Position numbers and translations under genes: made by a program
Shown: piece after piece, positions 1-8,117 of the stretch
Layout of the letters: each line of letters begins with the position of its first letter
How positions within the stretch are numbered: position 1 is the stretch's first letter
Notes under the pieces: model-generated
The model's database searches: none
Told to the model about the DNA's origin: nothing
What the model saw: the letters and a program-made list of their open reading frames with translations, nothing else
Source of the DNA: Paenibacillus harenae
GTDB taxonomy: Bacteria; Bacillota; Bacilli; Paenibacillales; Paenibacillaceae
Reading direction: 5' to 3'
Assembly: GCF_030812415.1 (NCBI RefSeq)
Contig: NZ_JAUSST010000005.1
Span: 248,001 to 312,000 of the forward strand
Length of the DNA stretch: 64,000 nucleotides

Positions 1-203
1 TCATTGAGAGCATGATGCTCTGGAACGGCAATAATTCTCCGAAAAATATCGGTCTTACGATTGTCGGCTACCTGTATCGCCAAGGGATCGAGAAGAATGA
101 TCTTGGATATGCGGCTGCGGTTGGAATAGTGCTGCTGTTAATCGCGATGATCATCAACATCACGCAGCTCATCTTTACCGGCACGTTCAAGAAGGAGGAT
201 TAA
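1..203 (+). CDS. Sugar ABC transporter permease, C-terminal fragment
   Basis: The reading frame is already open at the left edge, so only the last 67 or so residues of this membrane protein are present. They contain a hydrophobic segment (AAVGIVLLLIAMIINITQLI) and end in a short basic tail (FTGTFKKED), as in MalF/UgpA-type permeases of carbohydrate importers. The next gene starts two bases after the stop codon and encodes the matching MalG-type permease, so the two should form the heterodimeric channel of one importer. The solute-binding protein would lie upstream, outside the window. The sugar cannot be read from this fragment, but the downstream GH43 enzyme suggests plant-wall oligosaccharides such as arabino- or xylo-oligosaccharides (inference). 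Confidence 0.85.
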   Translation, partial: IESMMLWNGNNSPKNIGLTIVGYLYRQGIEKNDLGYAAAVGIVLLLIAMIINITQLIFTGTFKKED

Positions 204-205
204 CG

Positions 206-1039
206 ATGAAGAAGCACCTGGTTGGCAAAACACTCCTTTTCGTTTTCTTTACCATTATATGCGCCATCATACTCGTTCCTTTCTATGCGATAACGATCGG
301 GGCCTTCAAGCCGGGCAAGGAGCTCGTCAGGCAAGGGCTTAACCTGTCATTTGACTTGTCCGTGATGAGCTTCGATAACTTCGCATTTCTGTTTACGGGC
401 GACCATGCCTACTTCACATGGTTCTTCAACTCGCTCCTGCTCACGGTCGTTCAGGTCGTGTTCACGCTGCTTGTCAGCGCGACAGTCGCTTATGGCTTCT
501 CGGCCTATGAATTCAAGGGGAAAAACTTCCTGTTCATATGCGTGCTGCTCATTATGATGGTGCCTTTCGAAATTTTGCTGCTGCCGCTTTACACGTTGAC
601 GTTCAACCTCGGCATGATGAACAGTTATTCGGCCATTATATTGCCGGGCATCGCGAATGCCGCCACGATCTTCTTCTTCCGGCAGTACTTGCGCGGCATA
701 CCGAAGGAAATCATAGCTGCCGGGCGGGTTGACGGCGCAAATGAATACAGCATTTATATTCGTCTTATTTTGCCTATCATGAAGCCGTCGTTCGCCGCCA
801 TGGCGATCTTGAACGGCATGAATAGCTGGAACAACATTTTATGGCCGTTCATGGTCATTAGCGATGCCGGCAAGTATACGCTGCCCATCGGCCTGAAGAC
901 GCTGCTGACGCCTTACGGGAATAATTACGACTTGCTGATCGTTGGCTCGTTCTTCTCGATCTTGCCGATTCTCGCGCTGTTCCTCGCATTCCAGAAGTAC
1001 TTTATTGACGGTATGACAGCAGGGGCTGTCAAAGGATAA
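206..1039 (+). CDS. Carbohydrate ABC transporter permease, MalG type
   Basis: This 277-residue protein has six hydrophobic segments, the first at about residues 10-32. The cytoplasmic EAA loop is seen around residues 170-190 as EIIAAGRVDGANEYSIYIRL, which docks the permease onto the ATPase. The length is normal for the MalG/UgpE family. The ATG has a good ribosome binding site (AAGGAGG) inside the end of the upstream permease gene, so the pair is translationally linked. No ATPase gene follows; in Gram-positive CUT1 importers a shared MsmX-type ATPase encoded elsewhere is usual. The substrate is unknown, but the adjacent glycosidase argues for an oligosaccharide. Confidence 0.92.
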   Translation: MKKHLVGKTLLFVFFTIICAIILVPFYAITIGAFKPGKELVRQGLNLSFDLSVMSFDNFAFLFTGDHAYFTWFFNSLLLTVVQVVFTLLVSATVAYGFSAYEFKGKNFLFICVLLIMMVPFEILLLPLYTLTFNLGMMNSYSAIILPGIANAATIFFFRQYLRGIPKEIIAAGRVDGANEYSIYIRLILPIMKPSFAAMAILNGMNSWNNILWPFMVISDAGKYTLPIGLKTLLTPYGNNYDLLIVGSFFSILPILALFLAFQKYFIDGMTAGAVKG

Positions 1040-1063
1040 TGTGATCCAGAAGGAGTAAAACGT

Positions 1064-2017
1064 ATGAACAACAACTTGATTAAGCTAAGCGCGGATCCTA
1101 TTGTCTTGCAGCGCGCAGATCCTTGGGTCTATAAGCATACGGACGGTTACTATTACTTCACGGCATCCGTTCCGGAATACGACCGAATCGAGGTTCGCCG
1201 TTCGACGACGCTTGCGGGACTTCAGGACGCCGAGCCATCCGTCGCATGGCGAAAGTATGAGACAGGACCATTAAGCGCCAATATATGGGCGCCGGAAATC
1301 CATTATATCGATAATAAGTGGTATATTTACTTCGCTGCCGCCAAGTCGGCAGAGACGGATAACGGACTTTTCGACCATCGCATGTTCGTACTGGAGAATG
1401 AGTCTGCAAACCCGCTTGAGGGTATTTGGGTGGAGAGGGGGCAGGTTCGTACGCGCTTCGAGTCTTTCGCGCTTGACGCGACAATGTTCCGGCATCGCGA
1501 TGTCCTTTATTATGTATGGGCGCAGAAAGACCCGAACATCAAAGGCAACTCGAATCTATACATCTCGGAGATGGCTAATCCCTGGACATTGAAAGGCGAT
1601 CAGGCGATGATCTCTACGCCGGAGTACCCGTGGGAGGTTATCGGCTACCTCGTTAACGAAGGGCCTGCCGTTATTAAGCGCAACGGCCGTATCTTCATCA
1701 GTTACTCGGCTAGCGCGACCGATTACAATTATTGCATGGGATTGCTTACGGCAGACGAGAATGCGGACCTGCTTGATCCGGCTTCATGGACGAAGTCGCC
1801 GGAGCCGGTATTCCGCACGAATGAGGCAGTGGGCCTATATGGGCCGGGGCATAACAGCTTCACGGTGGACGAGAACGGGCAGGATGTGCTGATCTACCAT
1901 GCGCGCGATTACAAGGAAATCGAAGGCGATCCGCTATACGATCCGAACCGCCATGCCCGTGCGCAAGCATTCGGCTGGAAGCCGGACGGGACGCCGGATT
2001 TCGGCTTGCCGAAATAA
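1064..2017 (+). CDS. Glycoside hydrolase family 43 (arabinofuranosidase/xylosidase-like)
   Basis: The 317-residue product has no signal peptide and should act in the cytoplasm on imported oligosaccharides. GH43 enzymes are five-bladed beta-propellers with an Asp base, an Asp that tunes pKa and a Glu acid. Matching residues are D19 in RADPWVYKHTDGYYYF, D138 in ALDATMF and E199 in NEGPAVI. The C-terminal blade has the typical GPGHNSFTVDENGQDVLIYH stretch followed by RHARAQAF. It lies 24 bases after the permease gene with a GGAGT-type ribosome binding site, so it is the last gene of the sugar operon; a terminator follows. Whether it acts on arabinose or xylose cannot be decided here. Confidence 0.9.
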   Translation: MNNNLIKLSADPIVLQRADPWVYKHTDGYYYFTASVPEYDRIEVRRSTTLAGLQDAEPSVAWRKYETGPLSANIWAPEIHYIDNKWYIYFAAAKSAETDNGLFDHRMFVLENESANPLEGIWVERGQVRTRFESFALDATMFRHRDVLYYVWAQKDPNIKGNSNLYISEMANPWTLKGDQAMISTPEYPWEVIGYLVNEGPAVIKRNGRIFISYSASATDYNYCMGLLTADENADLLDPASWTKSPEPVFRTNEAVGLYGPGHNSFTVDENGQDVLIYHARDYKEIEGDPLYDPNRHARAQAFGWKPDGTPDFGLPK

Positions 2018-2042
2018 TATTTTTATAATAATTATGCTCAGG

Positions 2043-2080
2043 AGAAGCGTATCTGGAAGGTAGGATATGCTTCTTTTTTT
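2043..2080 (+). terminator. Rho-independent terminator after the GH43 gene
   Basis: AGAAGC pairs with GCTTCT, and the stem continues through GTATC/GATAT with one G-U pair. Seven T residues follow. It closes the sugar-utilisation operon. Confidence 0.85.
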
Positions 2081-2159
2081 GGTAAATGAAGGATGAGCAT
2101 TTCAATTTTGGACGATTATCGGTTAAACTAGATAGATATTGCTAATGGGAGTTGTCCAA

Positions 2160-2639
2160 ATGTCGAAAGACGAAATCATAATGACCCAAGAAGGGCTTGA
2201 GAAGCTGGAAGCCGAATTGGACGAATTGAAATACGTAAAGCGCAAGGAGCTGGCTGCGCGTATTAAGTTGGCGATCAGCTACGGCGATCTGAAGGAGAAT
2301 AGCGAATACCATTCGGCCAAGGAAGATCAGGCGTTCATGGAGACGCGTATTACGATTCTGACCAAAATGCTGAAGAAGGTACGCGTTGTAGATGCGGCCA
2401 CCCTCGATACGTCCAAGGTGAATATTGGCCTCACTGCTGTTCTTAACGATATTGAGTTCGCGGAACGGATTGAATACAAGATCGTCGGCAGCGAGGAAGC
2501 AGACGTCGAGGACAATAAAATTTCGTACGAAAGCCCGCTTGGCAAAGAACTGATTGGCAAGAAAGTCGGAGATATTATCGAGGTTACCGCGCCGATGGGT
2601 ATTATTAAATACGAGTTGCTTGAAATACGAGCGGATTGA
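2160..2639 (+). CDS. greA: Transcription elongation factor GreA
   Basis: GreA rescues backtracked RNA polymerase by stimulating cleavage of the nascent RNA 3' end. The N-terminal coiled coil carries the acidic tip motif as GDLKENSEYHSAKEDQ at about residues 41-56, whose Asp and Glu are the functional residues. The C-terminal FKBP-like domain ends with the usual SPLGKELIGKKVGD stretch. The start at ATG 2160 is chosen because GGGAG lies eight bases upstream and it gives 159 residues, close to the usual 157-158. An upstream in-frame TTG at 2139 has no ribosome binding site. The gene stands alone between two terminators. Confidence 0.96.
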   Translation: MSKDEIIMTQEGLEKLEAELDELKYVKRKELAARIKLAISYGDLKENSEYHSAKEDQAFMETRITILTKMLKKVRVVDAATLDTSKVNIGLTAVLNDIEFAERIEYKIVGSEEADVEDNKISYESPLGKELIGKKVGDIIEVTAPMGIIKYELLEIRAD

Positions 2640-2677
2640 TCGATTGACAACCTAGTTTATCCGTTATCACCTATGAG

Positions 2678-2716
2678 CCGTGCACTCGTCCGTCTGGACG
2701 AATGACACGGTTTATT
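2678..2716 (+). terminator. Rho-independent terminator after greA
   Basis: CCGTG pairs with CACGG, with an inner stem CGTCC/GGACG. It is followed by TTTATTTG. The T-tract is interrupted but the stem is strong. Confidence 0.7.
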
Positions 2717-2869
2717 TGCGTTCGGAAATTAGGCCTTTAGTTTTATTCGGCAAAGTTAGGTATAAAGTCTCGCTTATGAGGCTTGTAATTATTTTATAAT
2801 AGATCCAATATAGTTCGACAGATTATGACATTTTTATTATATAAATTAGACAAGGTGATGATGAGAAAA

Positions 2870-3583
2870 ATGATTTCACCCTTCTTTAGGAAAAAGGACG
2901 CAAAAGAGCAGCAGCATGATCCCGGTGCTGAACCAATGGTCCCGCAGGCCTCGCCCGAAGGCGATTCCGCCGAGTCTGATTTAGCGGTAGCCGTAGAAGA
3001 TTCGCTATCGTCCACGCCGTTCATGGCGAACAAGTCGAATCTGGACAAGAAATCGCTCGATCTCGTATTTGCCGTTGAGCAGATGATTCAAGCCCGCCAA
3101 CATGCGGAGATCAACATTTACGAGCTGCAGGATCGGTTGAACCATTCGAGCGGCCATATCGAACGATTGAGCCGCGACCTGAAGAACTTGAACAAGGTAA
3201 TCGAAGAGCGAGAGAAAAGCATTCTCGAGTTTGAGCAGAAGCTCATTGAGAAGAATCTGAAGGTCGACCAAGTAATTGAGGATTACCGGGAGCTTCAGTC
3301 TACGCTGTCATCGGAAATCGATGAACTGAAGAGCGTTATAGATCTTGAGCAGCAGAAGTACGCCAGTATTGTTCAGGCGCATAACGAGGCTAATGCCGAG
3401 AAAATGAAGAAGATCAATGAGATGGAAGAGCGGATCGGCAGGCTGGAAGTAGAGAACTCGCATGTAAAGCAGAAGTACGAGAACGTTCGCCAGGAAAAGG
3501 CATACTTGTCCAACATGATTAGCGACTTTACGAGCCGGATGTCTATACCGATTGGCCAGAACAAAAACAATCGCAATGATTGA
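2870..3583 (+). CDS. Coiled-coil protein of unknown function
   Basis: I do not recognise the family. The product is about 237 residues. A short hydrophilic head is followed by an acidic, proline- and serine-rich linker to about residue 65. A long heptad-rich region then covers most of the remainder (for example LKNLNKVIEEREKSILEFEQ and EKMKKINEMEERIGRLEVEN). There is no signal peptide or membrane segment. Several ATG codons lie close together (2858, 2861, 2870). I prefer 2870 because AAGGTGAT lies about ten bases upstream. The 3' end overlaps the start of the polysaccharide deacetylase gene, so the two are probably translationally coupled; a scaffold role in envelope or spore assembly would be a guess. 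Confidence 0.75.
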   Translation: MISPFFRKKDAKEQQHDPGAEPMVPQASPEGDSAESDLAVAVEDSLSSTPFMANKSNLDKKSLDLVFAVEQMIQARQHAEINIYELQDRLNHSSGHIERLSRDLKNLNKVIEEREKSILEFEQKLIEKNLKVDQVIEDYRELQSTLSSEIDELKSVIDLEQQKYASIVQAHNEANAEKMKKINEMEERIGRLEVENSHVKQKYENVRQEKAYLSNMISDFTSRMSIPIGQNKNNRND

Positions 3584-4799
3584 GTTATCGTCCATTGAAC
3601 AGACAGGGACCGGCTTTCGGATGGAGGTCATCATCACTCGCAATCAGGAGCCGGCTCTGTGCATCATCGCCATCGATGAGTTTACTTATAATGAAATAAT
3701 CGCGCTGCATCCTCTTACGGCGGGTAGAGTGAGAATGTCCCTCTATGCCAAGTGGGACCCGTTCCGCAATCGGCATTATAGCTCGCTGATTAAGATGGAT
3801 GAGCGCTTCGGCGAGACGTTATATTTCGCTTGCGCCGAGTCCTATGCCGTGCAGCTAGAGCAGCTGCGTCTGAGCGACTCGCTTCCGGAGAAACCGGCTG
3901 CTGTTGCGGAGAAAGTAGAAGAAGCGCCCGAGCAGCGAAAGAGGGTTCTAGGGCGGAAGAGAGCGACATTCATCGGCAAGCTTGCATCGCGCCTCGCTAT
4001 GGTTGTTTGTTTGTTCTTCCTGTTCGCATCGCGCACGGAAGACGGCATGTTCTCGAACCATGCGGATGCGCTAAGTCCTGCATCGATTGATACGGTACTC
4101 GACGAGTATACCGCAAAATCTGTGCCGACTGCGGCGGGGCCGGTGATTGAAGAAACAATACCGGTCGAAGACAAGAAGGAGGAAACTTCTAAACTTGGAT
4201 ACGAGGTGTTGGAAGCGAACATCGATAAATATACGTATTCTGTTCCGAAGGGTTATGTTGCTTTGACGTTCGACGATGGCCCCTCGGAGTATACGGAGCA
4301 GATTGTCGATATCTTGAAGGAGCATGATATCGCGGCAACCTTCTTGTTCGTAGGTCTCAATGTGAAGCATGATCCCGAGGCGGCGGCGTATGCCGTAGAT
4401 AATGGGATGGCCGTAGGCAATCACTCTTGGGCGCATAACAACTTAACGAAGAGTACCGATGAAGAGAATACCGATAGCATCGCAAGGGTGAACGAGCTGA
4501 TCGAATCGGAGTCTGCTGACGAGGACACGGTCGTTAACTTGTTCCGCCCGCCTTACGGGGCGATCAATGACGAGGTAAAAGCGGTAGCGAAGAGGGAACA
4601 GATGAAAGTGCTTATGTGGAATCGCGATCCCGTTGATTGGAAGGCAAAGACGAAGAAGCAAATATTGAGCTATTTCAAACAAAAATCCCCATCCGGCGGC
4701 ATTTATGTTATGCACGAGAAGAAATTAACGGTCGAAGCGCTTCCTGAAATCATCCAATATTTGAAGAGCAAACAACTTAAATTCGTCATATTCAAATGA
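3576..4799 (+). CDS. Membrane-anchored polysaccharide deacetylase (NodB domain)
   Basis: The C-terminal domain (from about residue 225 of 407) is a carbohydrate esterase 4 / NodB deacetylase, which removes N- or O-acetyl groups from peptidoglycan or chitin-like polymers. Motifs in order are LTFDDGPS (catalytic base and metal Asp), NHSWAHNN (metal-binding His pair), RPPYG, MWNRDPVDW and YVMHE. A single membrane segment (LASRLAMVVCLFFLFASR, about residue 140) precedes it, so the enzyme domain should be outside the cell. The first 120 or so residues form an unfamiliar cytoplasmic domain. ATG 3576 overlaps the upstream stop region by eight bases and gives translational coupling. The N-terminal extension is unusual for this family, which generally has a signal peptide or short anchor there. 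Confidence 0.88.
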   Translation: MIELSSIEQTGTGFRMEVIITRNQEPALCIIAIDEFTYNEIIALHPLTAGRVRMSLYAKWDPFRNRHYSSLIKMDERFGETLYFACAESYAVQLEQLRLSDSLPEKPAAVAEKVEEAPEQRKRVLGRKRATFIGKLASRLAMVVCLFFLFASRTEDGMFSNHADALSPASIDTVLDEYTAKSVPTAAGPVIEETIPVEDKKEETSKLGYEVLEANIDKYTYSVPKGYVALTFDDGPSEYTEQIVDILKEHDIAATFLFVGLNVKHDPEAAAYAVDNGMAVGNHSWAHNNLTKSTDEENTDSIARVNELIESESADEDTVVNLFRPPYGAINDEVKAVAKREQMKVLMWNRDPVDWKAKTKKQILSYFKQKSPSGGIYVMHEKKLTVEALPEIIQYLKSKQLKFVIFK

Positions 4800-4802
4800 A
4801 AT

Positions 4803-4838
4803 AAAGGCCGGGGGCTTCGATTGAAGCCCCTGGCCTTT
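4803..4838. terminator. Bidirectional terminator between convergent genes
   Basis: AAAGGCC plus GGGGCTTC pairs with GAAGCCCC plus GGCCTTT with one mismatch and a four-base loop. There are T-rich ends in both directions. It separates the deacetylase gene from the convergent ndh gene. Confidence 0.85.
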
Positions 4839-4857
4839 ATTTGTAATCCCGCTTGGC

Positions 4858-6039
4858 TTAGTAAGCCAGTGCGAATAGACCGTGGATATGCGACAGGTAG
4901 CGGATGTTGCTCGCTTCCTTCATCAGCGATGCAGGCAAACCTTTGAGCTGCGTTGCGTTGCCGCCGATTGTGCCTACGCCGTCTTTGCGGCCCAAGCTGC
5001 CGAGCGTTCCGGAGAACACAGGCTCGAACTTGTTCATGGAACCGCCTTTGAACAGAACAGCCAAGTTATGGCCGACGGTTTCGCCCATTTGCCAAGCCAG
5101 CTGTGCGGTTGGCGGGTATGGACGCTCGCTGCCCTCCGGGAATACGACCGCGCAGTCGCCTGCGAGGAATACGTCCGAGTGGGAAGTCGATTGAAGCGTT
5201 GGCGTTACCGTCGAACGGCCGCGATCCTCTGCAAGGCCGCTGCTGCCGACAACAGGGTTGCCTTTAACGCCGCCAGTCCAGATGATCGTGTTCGACTCGA
5301 TGGTACGGCCATCCTTCAAGGATACCGCTGTTTTCGTTGCTTCCGTAATCGCTACGCCAGTGATGAACGTAACGCCGCGTTTCTCAAGGCTGGATACCGC
5401 ACGCTCGATCAGCACTTTAGGGAAGATCGGCAATACGGCCGGGCCAGCTTCTACGCAGTACAATTCAATATCATTGAAGTCGATGCCTTTGCTTTTGCAA
5501 ACTTCAGGCAGCTTGTCGGCGAATTCGCCTACGAGCTCGACGCCTGTCAGGCCGCCGCCGCCAACTACGATAGTAGCGTCGGCTTTGTTGCCGGAAGCTT
5601 TGTAAGCGTCCAGGCGAGCTTCAACATGCTTGCGAATGCGGTTCGCATCGGCAACCGATTTCAGTACCATGCTGTTCTCTTCCAGTCCAGGAATTCCGAA
5701 GTAGTTCGTTTCGCTGCCGAGAGCAACGACAAGCGCGTCGTAACCGATCACTTTGCCGCTCTCGAACTCGACGATTTTGTCGTCCGGTCTGATTTGCTTG
5801 ACCGTGTCGACAACGATGTCAACGTTTTTGTCGCCCAGCAGCTTGTTAAGAGGAAGGGAAACGGCTTTCTCCTCGATAGTGCCGCCTGCAAGACGGTGAA
5901 GCTCCGTAATGATCTGATGAGTAGGGAAACGGTTTACAACGGTAATCGTCGCTTCCGATGCAGACAGGTGTTGACGCGCTGTCAGAGCGGATAGAAGACC
6001 ACCGTAACCGCCGCCCAAAATAAGAATATGTTTCGACAT
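4858..6039 (-). CDS. ndh: Type II NADH:quinone oxidoreductase (NDH-2)
   Basis: NDH-2 is a single-subunit peripheral membrane flavoprotein that passes electrons from NADH to menaquinone without pumping protons. The N-terminal FAD fold is visible as ILILGGGYGGLLSA. A second Rossmann motif for NADH is VVGGGGLTGVELVGEFA, at about residue 160. The C-terminal FAD contact is DVFLAGDCAVV, followed by PPTAQLAWQMG. Length is 393 residues, close to B. subtilis Ndh (392). ATG 6039 is preferred over ATG 6045 because GGAGG lies seven bases before it. It follows a DUF1641 gene on the same strand, exactly the yjlC-ndh arrangement of Bacillus, where the operon responds to the NADH-sensing repressor Rex. Confidence 0.93.
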   Translation of the reverse strand: MSKHILILGGGYGGLLSALTARQHLSASEATITVVNRFPTHQIITELHRLAGGTIEEKAVSLPLNKLLGDKNVDIVVDTVKQIRPDDKIVEFESGKVIGYDALVVALGSETNYFGIPGLEENSMVLKSVADANRIRKHVEARLDAYKASGNKADATIVVGGGGLTGVELVGEFADKLPEVCKSKGIDFNDIELYCVEAGPAVLPIFPKVLIERAVSSLEKRGVTFITGVAITEATKTAVSLKDGRTIESNTIIWTGGVKGNPVVGSSGLAEDRGRSTVTPTLQSTSHSDVFLAGDCAVVFPEGSERPYPPTAQLAWQMGETVGHNLAVLFKGGSMNKFEPVFSGTLGSLGRKDGVGTIGGNATQLKGLPASLMKEASNIRYLSHIHGLFALAY

Positions 6040-6070
6040 GTCCATCCTCCATTCTTTGCTTATTCGTTAA

Positions 6071-6505
6071 TTAGCTGTTTTTTTTCTCAGCAAGCACGTT
6101 CAAGAAAGCTTGAGCGAAGCGAAGCGTTTTTTGAACTTCCGGGTCTTTCAGCATTTTGAGCATTGCGAATAGGCCGACCGTCGAAGAAGTGTCGGCTTGC
6201 GAGCGCTCGCCCGCTTCGATAGCGGCTTGAGCGATGCCTTTTGCCTTCTCTTGCACCGGTTTAACGAATTCGCCGATACCTTGCGCGAAATCGTTGATCA
6301 ATACTTTGTCGGTCGCGATGCCTTTGGCGAAGTCGTAAGCAGCGGTCATTGCAGTGACCATTTCGGCGAGCTTAGGCAGGTTATCCACGAGCACGGTCAG
6401 AGAGTTCTGTACCTCTGGCTGCATAAGCTGATCGAGCACGTCTAACGATTTTTTTTCTTCCGCGAGGTTAGCGGAAACCTCTTGTTGAGCAGTTGGTTGT
6501 GACAT
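6071..6505 (-). CDS. yjlC: DUF1641 protein, YjlC-like partner of NDH-2
   Basis: This 144-residue helical protein has no signal peptide. It belongs to the DUF1641 family, recognised by the SLDVLDQLMQPEVQNSLTVL and LKDPEVQKTLRFAQAFL repeats near each end. Its function is not established; the family is typically encoded beside NDH-2 or sulfide:quinone-reductase-like enzymes and in formate dehydrogenase clusters. It is the first gene of the two-gene operon with ndh, 31 bases upstream of it. GGAGG lies ten bases before the ATG. Regulation is probably through the Rex-like site upstream. Confidence 0.85.
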   Translation of the reverse strand: MSQPTAQQEVSANLAEEKKSLDVLDQLMQPEVQNSLTVLVDNLPKLAEMVTAMTAAYDFAKGIATDKVLINDFAQGIGEFVKPVQEKAKGIAQAAIEAGERSQADTSSTVGLFAMLKMLKDPEVQKTLRFAQAFLNVLAEKKNS

Positions 6506-6941
6506 TGGGGAACGTCCTCCTTTGCATAGGGATGTAAGTGAGTAATAGGCTCGATGGTGTCAAACGCCTCAGGTAAGGTGAGTAAGGCATGAGATTGTAA
6601 CATTTTTCACATAGTAAAAGAGCATAGTCCTTCACGGTTATGTTACAAGTAAGTCTTACTGTGCCGATGTCGAGCAACGGCGAGTTTGACGCGATCGATT
6701 ATTAACTCTTTGCTTCTATTCTACATCCTTTATCGGAAAAATAAAAAGCAAATTTATTGAAAGTCGAAAAAAATGTCGAAATCGCAAACAAATAGAGCAA
6801 AATGGTGGAAAAACGTGCTGAAAATGTTGGTGTAGAAGGTAAAGGGGCCAAATTGACGGGTGGAAACCGGCCGTATTGAATAGAACCGATTGGCCACAAT
6901 AAGCTCAGGCGTATCGTTCAGCTATTTAAGGAGATGATTGT
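6506..6941. other. Intergenic region between yjlC and the decayed gene
   Basis: These 436 bases separate divergent genes. They hold the Rex-like site and the yjlC promoter region in the left third and an A+T-rich stretch near 6715-6830. AAGGAG lies just before the pseudogene start. I see no convincing gene or RNA structure. Confidence 0.5.
6594..6612 (-). promoter_or_regulatory. Candidate Rex operator over the yjlC-ndh promoter
   Basis: On the plus strand the site reads TTGTAACATTTTTCACAT. It matches the Rex consensus TTGTGAA-N4-TTCACAA at 11 of 14 positions. It overlaps a possible minus-strand -10 hexamer TACAAT (6594-6599). In B. subtilis the orthologous yjlC-ndh operon is a known Rex target, which makes the match more credible. 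A clear -35 was not found. Confidence 0.5.
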
Positions 6942-7597
6942 ATGCTAAGAAAATCGGTTGTAATGTCCATGCTGTGCGTAACGCTTGCTCTCGGGTCGGG
7001 AGCATCCTCCTTGAAAGCGGAAGCGGTTAATCGGGAAAATAGTCAGGCTCTTTGCCTAAGCCCGTCAGCTGTTGCGCTGAAGCGGAATTTGACTAAGCTG
7101 TGGATCGACCATGTTGTATGGACGCGTTTATACTTAGTAAGCACGATTGCCGGAGTAGGCGACTAAGAGCAAGTTCTCGCAAGACTGCTGCGAAATCAGA
7201 AGGATATAGGCGATGCGTTCAAGCCCTATTATGGCGAGGAGGCCGGCAATAAGCTGACGGAGCTCCTGACCGAACATATCGTATTGGCCGGCAAGCTGCT
7301 TGATGCGTTGAAGAGCGGCAAGACGGGCAATGCGGCAACGTACAACAAGCAGTGGTACAAAAATGCCGACGACATCGCGAAGTTTCTAAGCGCCGCGAAT
7401 CCGATTTGGTCTTATAAGGAGATCAAAGACATCATGGACGGTCATCTCGGATTAATAACCGAAGATGTATCGGCAAGGATGAACAAAGACTGGAACGCGA
7501 GCATAACGGCGTTCGATAAGGGATTGAATCATAGATCATGTTCGCGGGAGTGCTCGCAGAGGGAGTCGTGAAGCAGTTCCCGGCGAAGTTCAAGTAG
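6942..7597 (+). pseudogene. Decayed secreted protein gene (in-frame stop plus frameshift)
   Basis: One ancestral gene is recognisable across three pieces. Piece one begins with a signal-peptide-like start (MLRKSVVMSMLCVTLALG) and reads to LYLVSTIAGVGD, then hits TAA at 7164-7166. The same frame continues at once with EQVLARLLRNQKDIGDAF and PYYGEEAGNKLTELL up to about 7532. There a one-base loss moves the frame, and the tail MFAGVLAEGVVKQFPAKFK ends at TAG 7595-7597. The pieces join into a protein of about 218 residues resembling conserved secreted proteins of Bacillus and Paenibacillus sometimes mislabelled glycosyltransferase; true function unknown. AAGGAG precedes the start. Two independent lesions make simple sequencing error less likely. 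Confidence 0.8.
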
Positions 7598-7691
7598 CTC
7601 CTTGACGCTGCTGCCGTCAATCGGGTATTCTCTGCTTACAAACACGGAGTTGCCGTAAGGCGGGCGGAGCAGATAGGGGGAGCGTGCAGTT

Positions 7692-8021
7692 ATGCAGCCA
7701 TTCACGCAGCGGGTCATAGATATCATTAAGCATATTCCGGAGGGGCGCGTCATGACGTACGGGCAGGTGGCCGAGCAAGCGGGAAGCCGCCGCGGCGCAC
7801 GGCAGGTCGTTCGTATTCTGCATGCCATGAGCAACGCTCATAAGCTGCCTTGGCATAGGGTCGTGAACGCCAAGGGCGAGGTAGCGATTCCGGATGACGA
7901 GGGACGATTTCTTCAAATGATGCATTTGCAAGGCGAGGGCATAGAGGTTAGCGAAAGTGGCAAGCTCGACCTCGAGCGCTATCGCCATTCGCCGCTTGCA
8001 TGGGAGGAAGAGCGGTTCTAA
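7692..8021 (+). CDS. Alkyltransferase-like protein (ATL), MGMT family without active cysteine
   Basis: This 109-residue protein matches the DNA-binding domain of O6-methylguanine-DNA methyltransferases. The active-site motif, normally PCHRV, reads PWHRVV with Trp in place of the acceptor Cys. That substitution defines the ATL proteins, which bind O6-alkylguanine and flag it for nucleotide excision repair without transferring the alkyl group. The helix-turn-helix with the arginine finger is visible as YGQVAEQAGSRRGARQVVRI. GGGGGAG lies nine bases before the ATG. It is followed by the peroxidase gene after a 124-base gap that contains a separate promoter. Confidence 0.92.
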   Translation: MQPFTQRVIDIIKHIPEGRVMTYGQVAEQAGSRRGARQVVRILHAMSNAHKLPWHRVVNAKGEVAIPDDEGRFLQMMHLQGEGIEVSESGKLDLERYRHSPLAWEEERF

Positions 8022-8076
8022 TGAGGGACAGGAGAGGGCTGGCTGCCGACATGGGCGGTTAGCCCTCTTGTTTGGG

Positions 8077-8105
8077 TTGACATCGCTATTTAGATTGTAT
8101 ACGAT
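8077..8105 (+). promoter_or_regulatory. Sigma-A promoter of the glutathione peroxidase gene
   Basis: TTGACA at 8077-8082, a 17-base spacer and TACGAT at 8100-8105. The start point would lie about 30 bases before the coding region. Confidence 0.75.
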
Positions 8106-8117
8106 TAAATTATACAA
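8092..8117 (+). promoter_or_regulatory. Candidate OhrR-type operator
   Basis: TTGTATA (8095-8101) and TATACAA (8111-8117) form a perfect inverted repeat with a nine-base spacer containing GATTAAAT. As I recall it, the B. subtilis ohrA operator is built of AATTAAATTGTA units; 20 of 23 bases agree over 8092-8114. The site covers the -10 hexamer, the right place for repression by a peroxide-sensing MarR/OhrR protein. The regulator is not encoded in this window. Confidence 0.55.

Noticed and set aside
4882..5994. A 370-codon open frame on the plus strand opposite ndh
   Set aside because: It is the antisense shadow of a clear NDH-2 gene, has no ribosome binding site and no recognisable motif.
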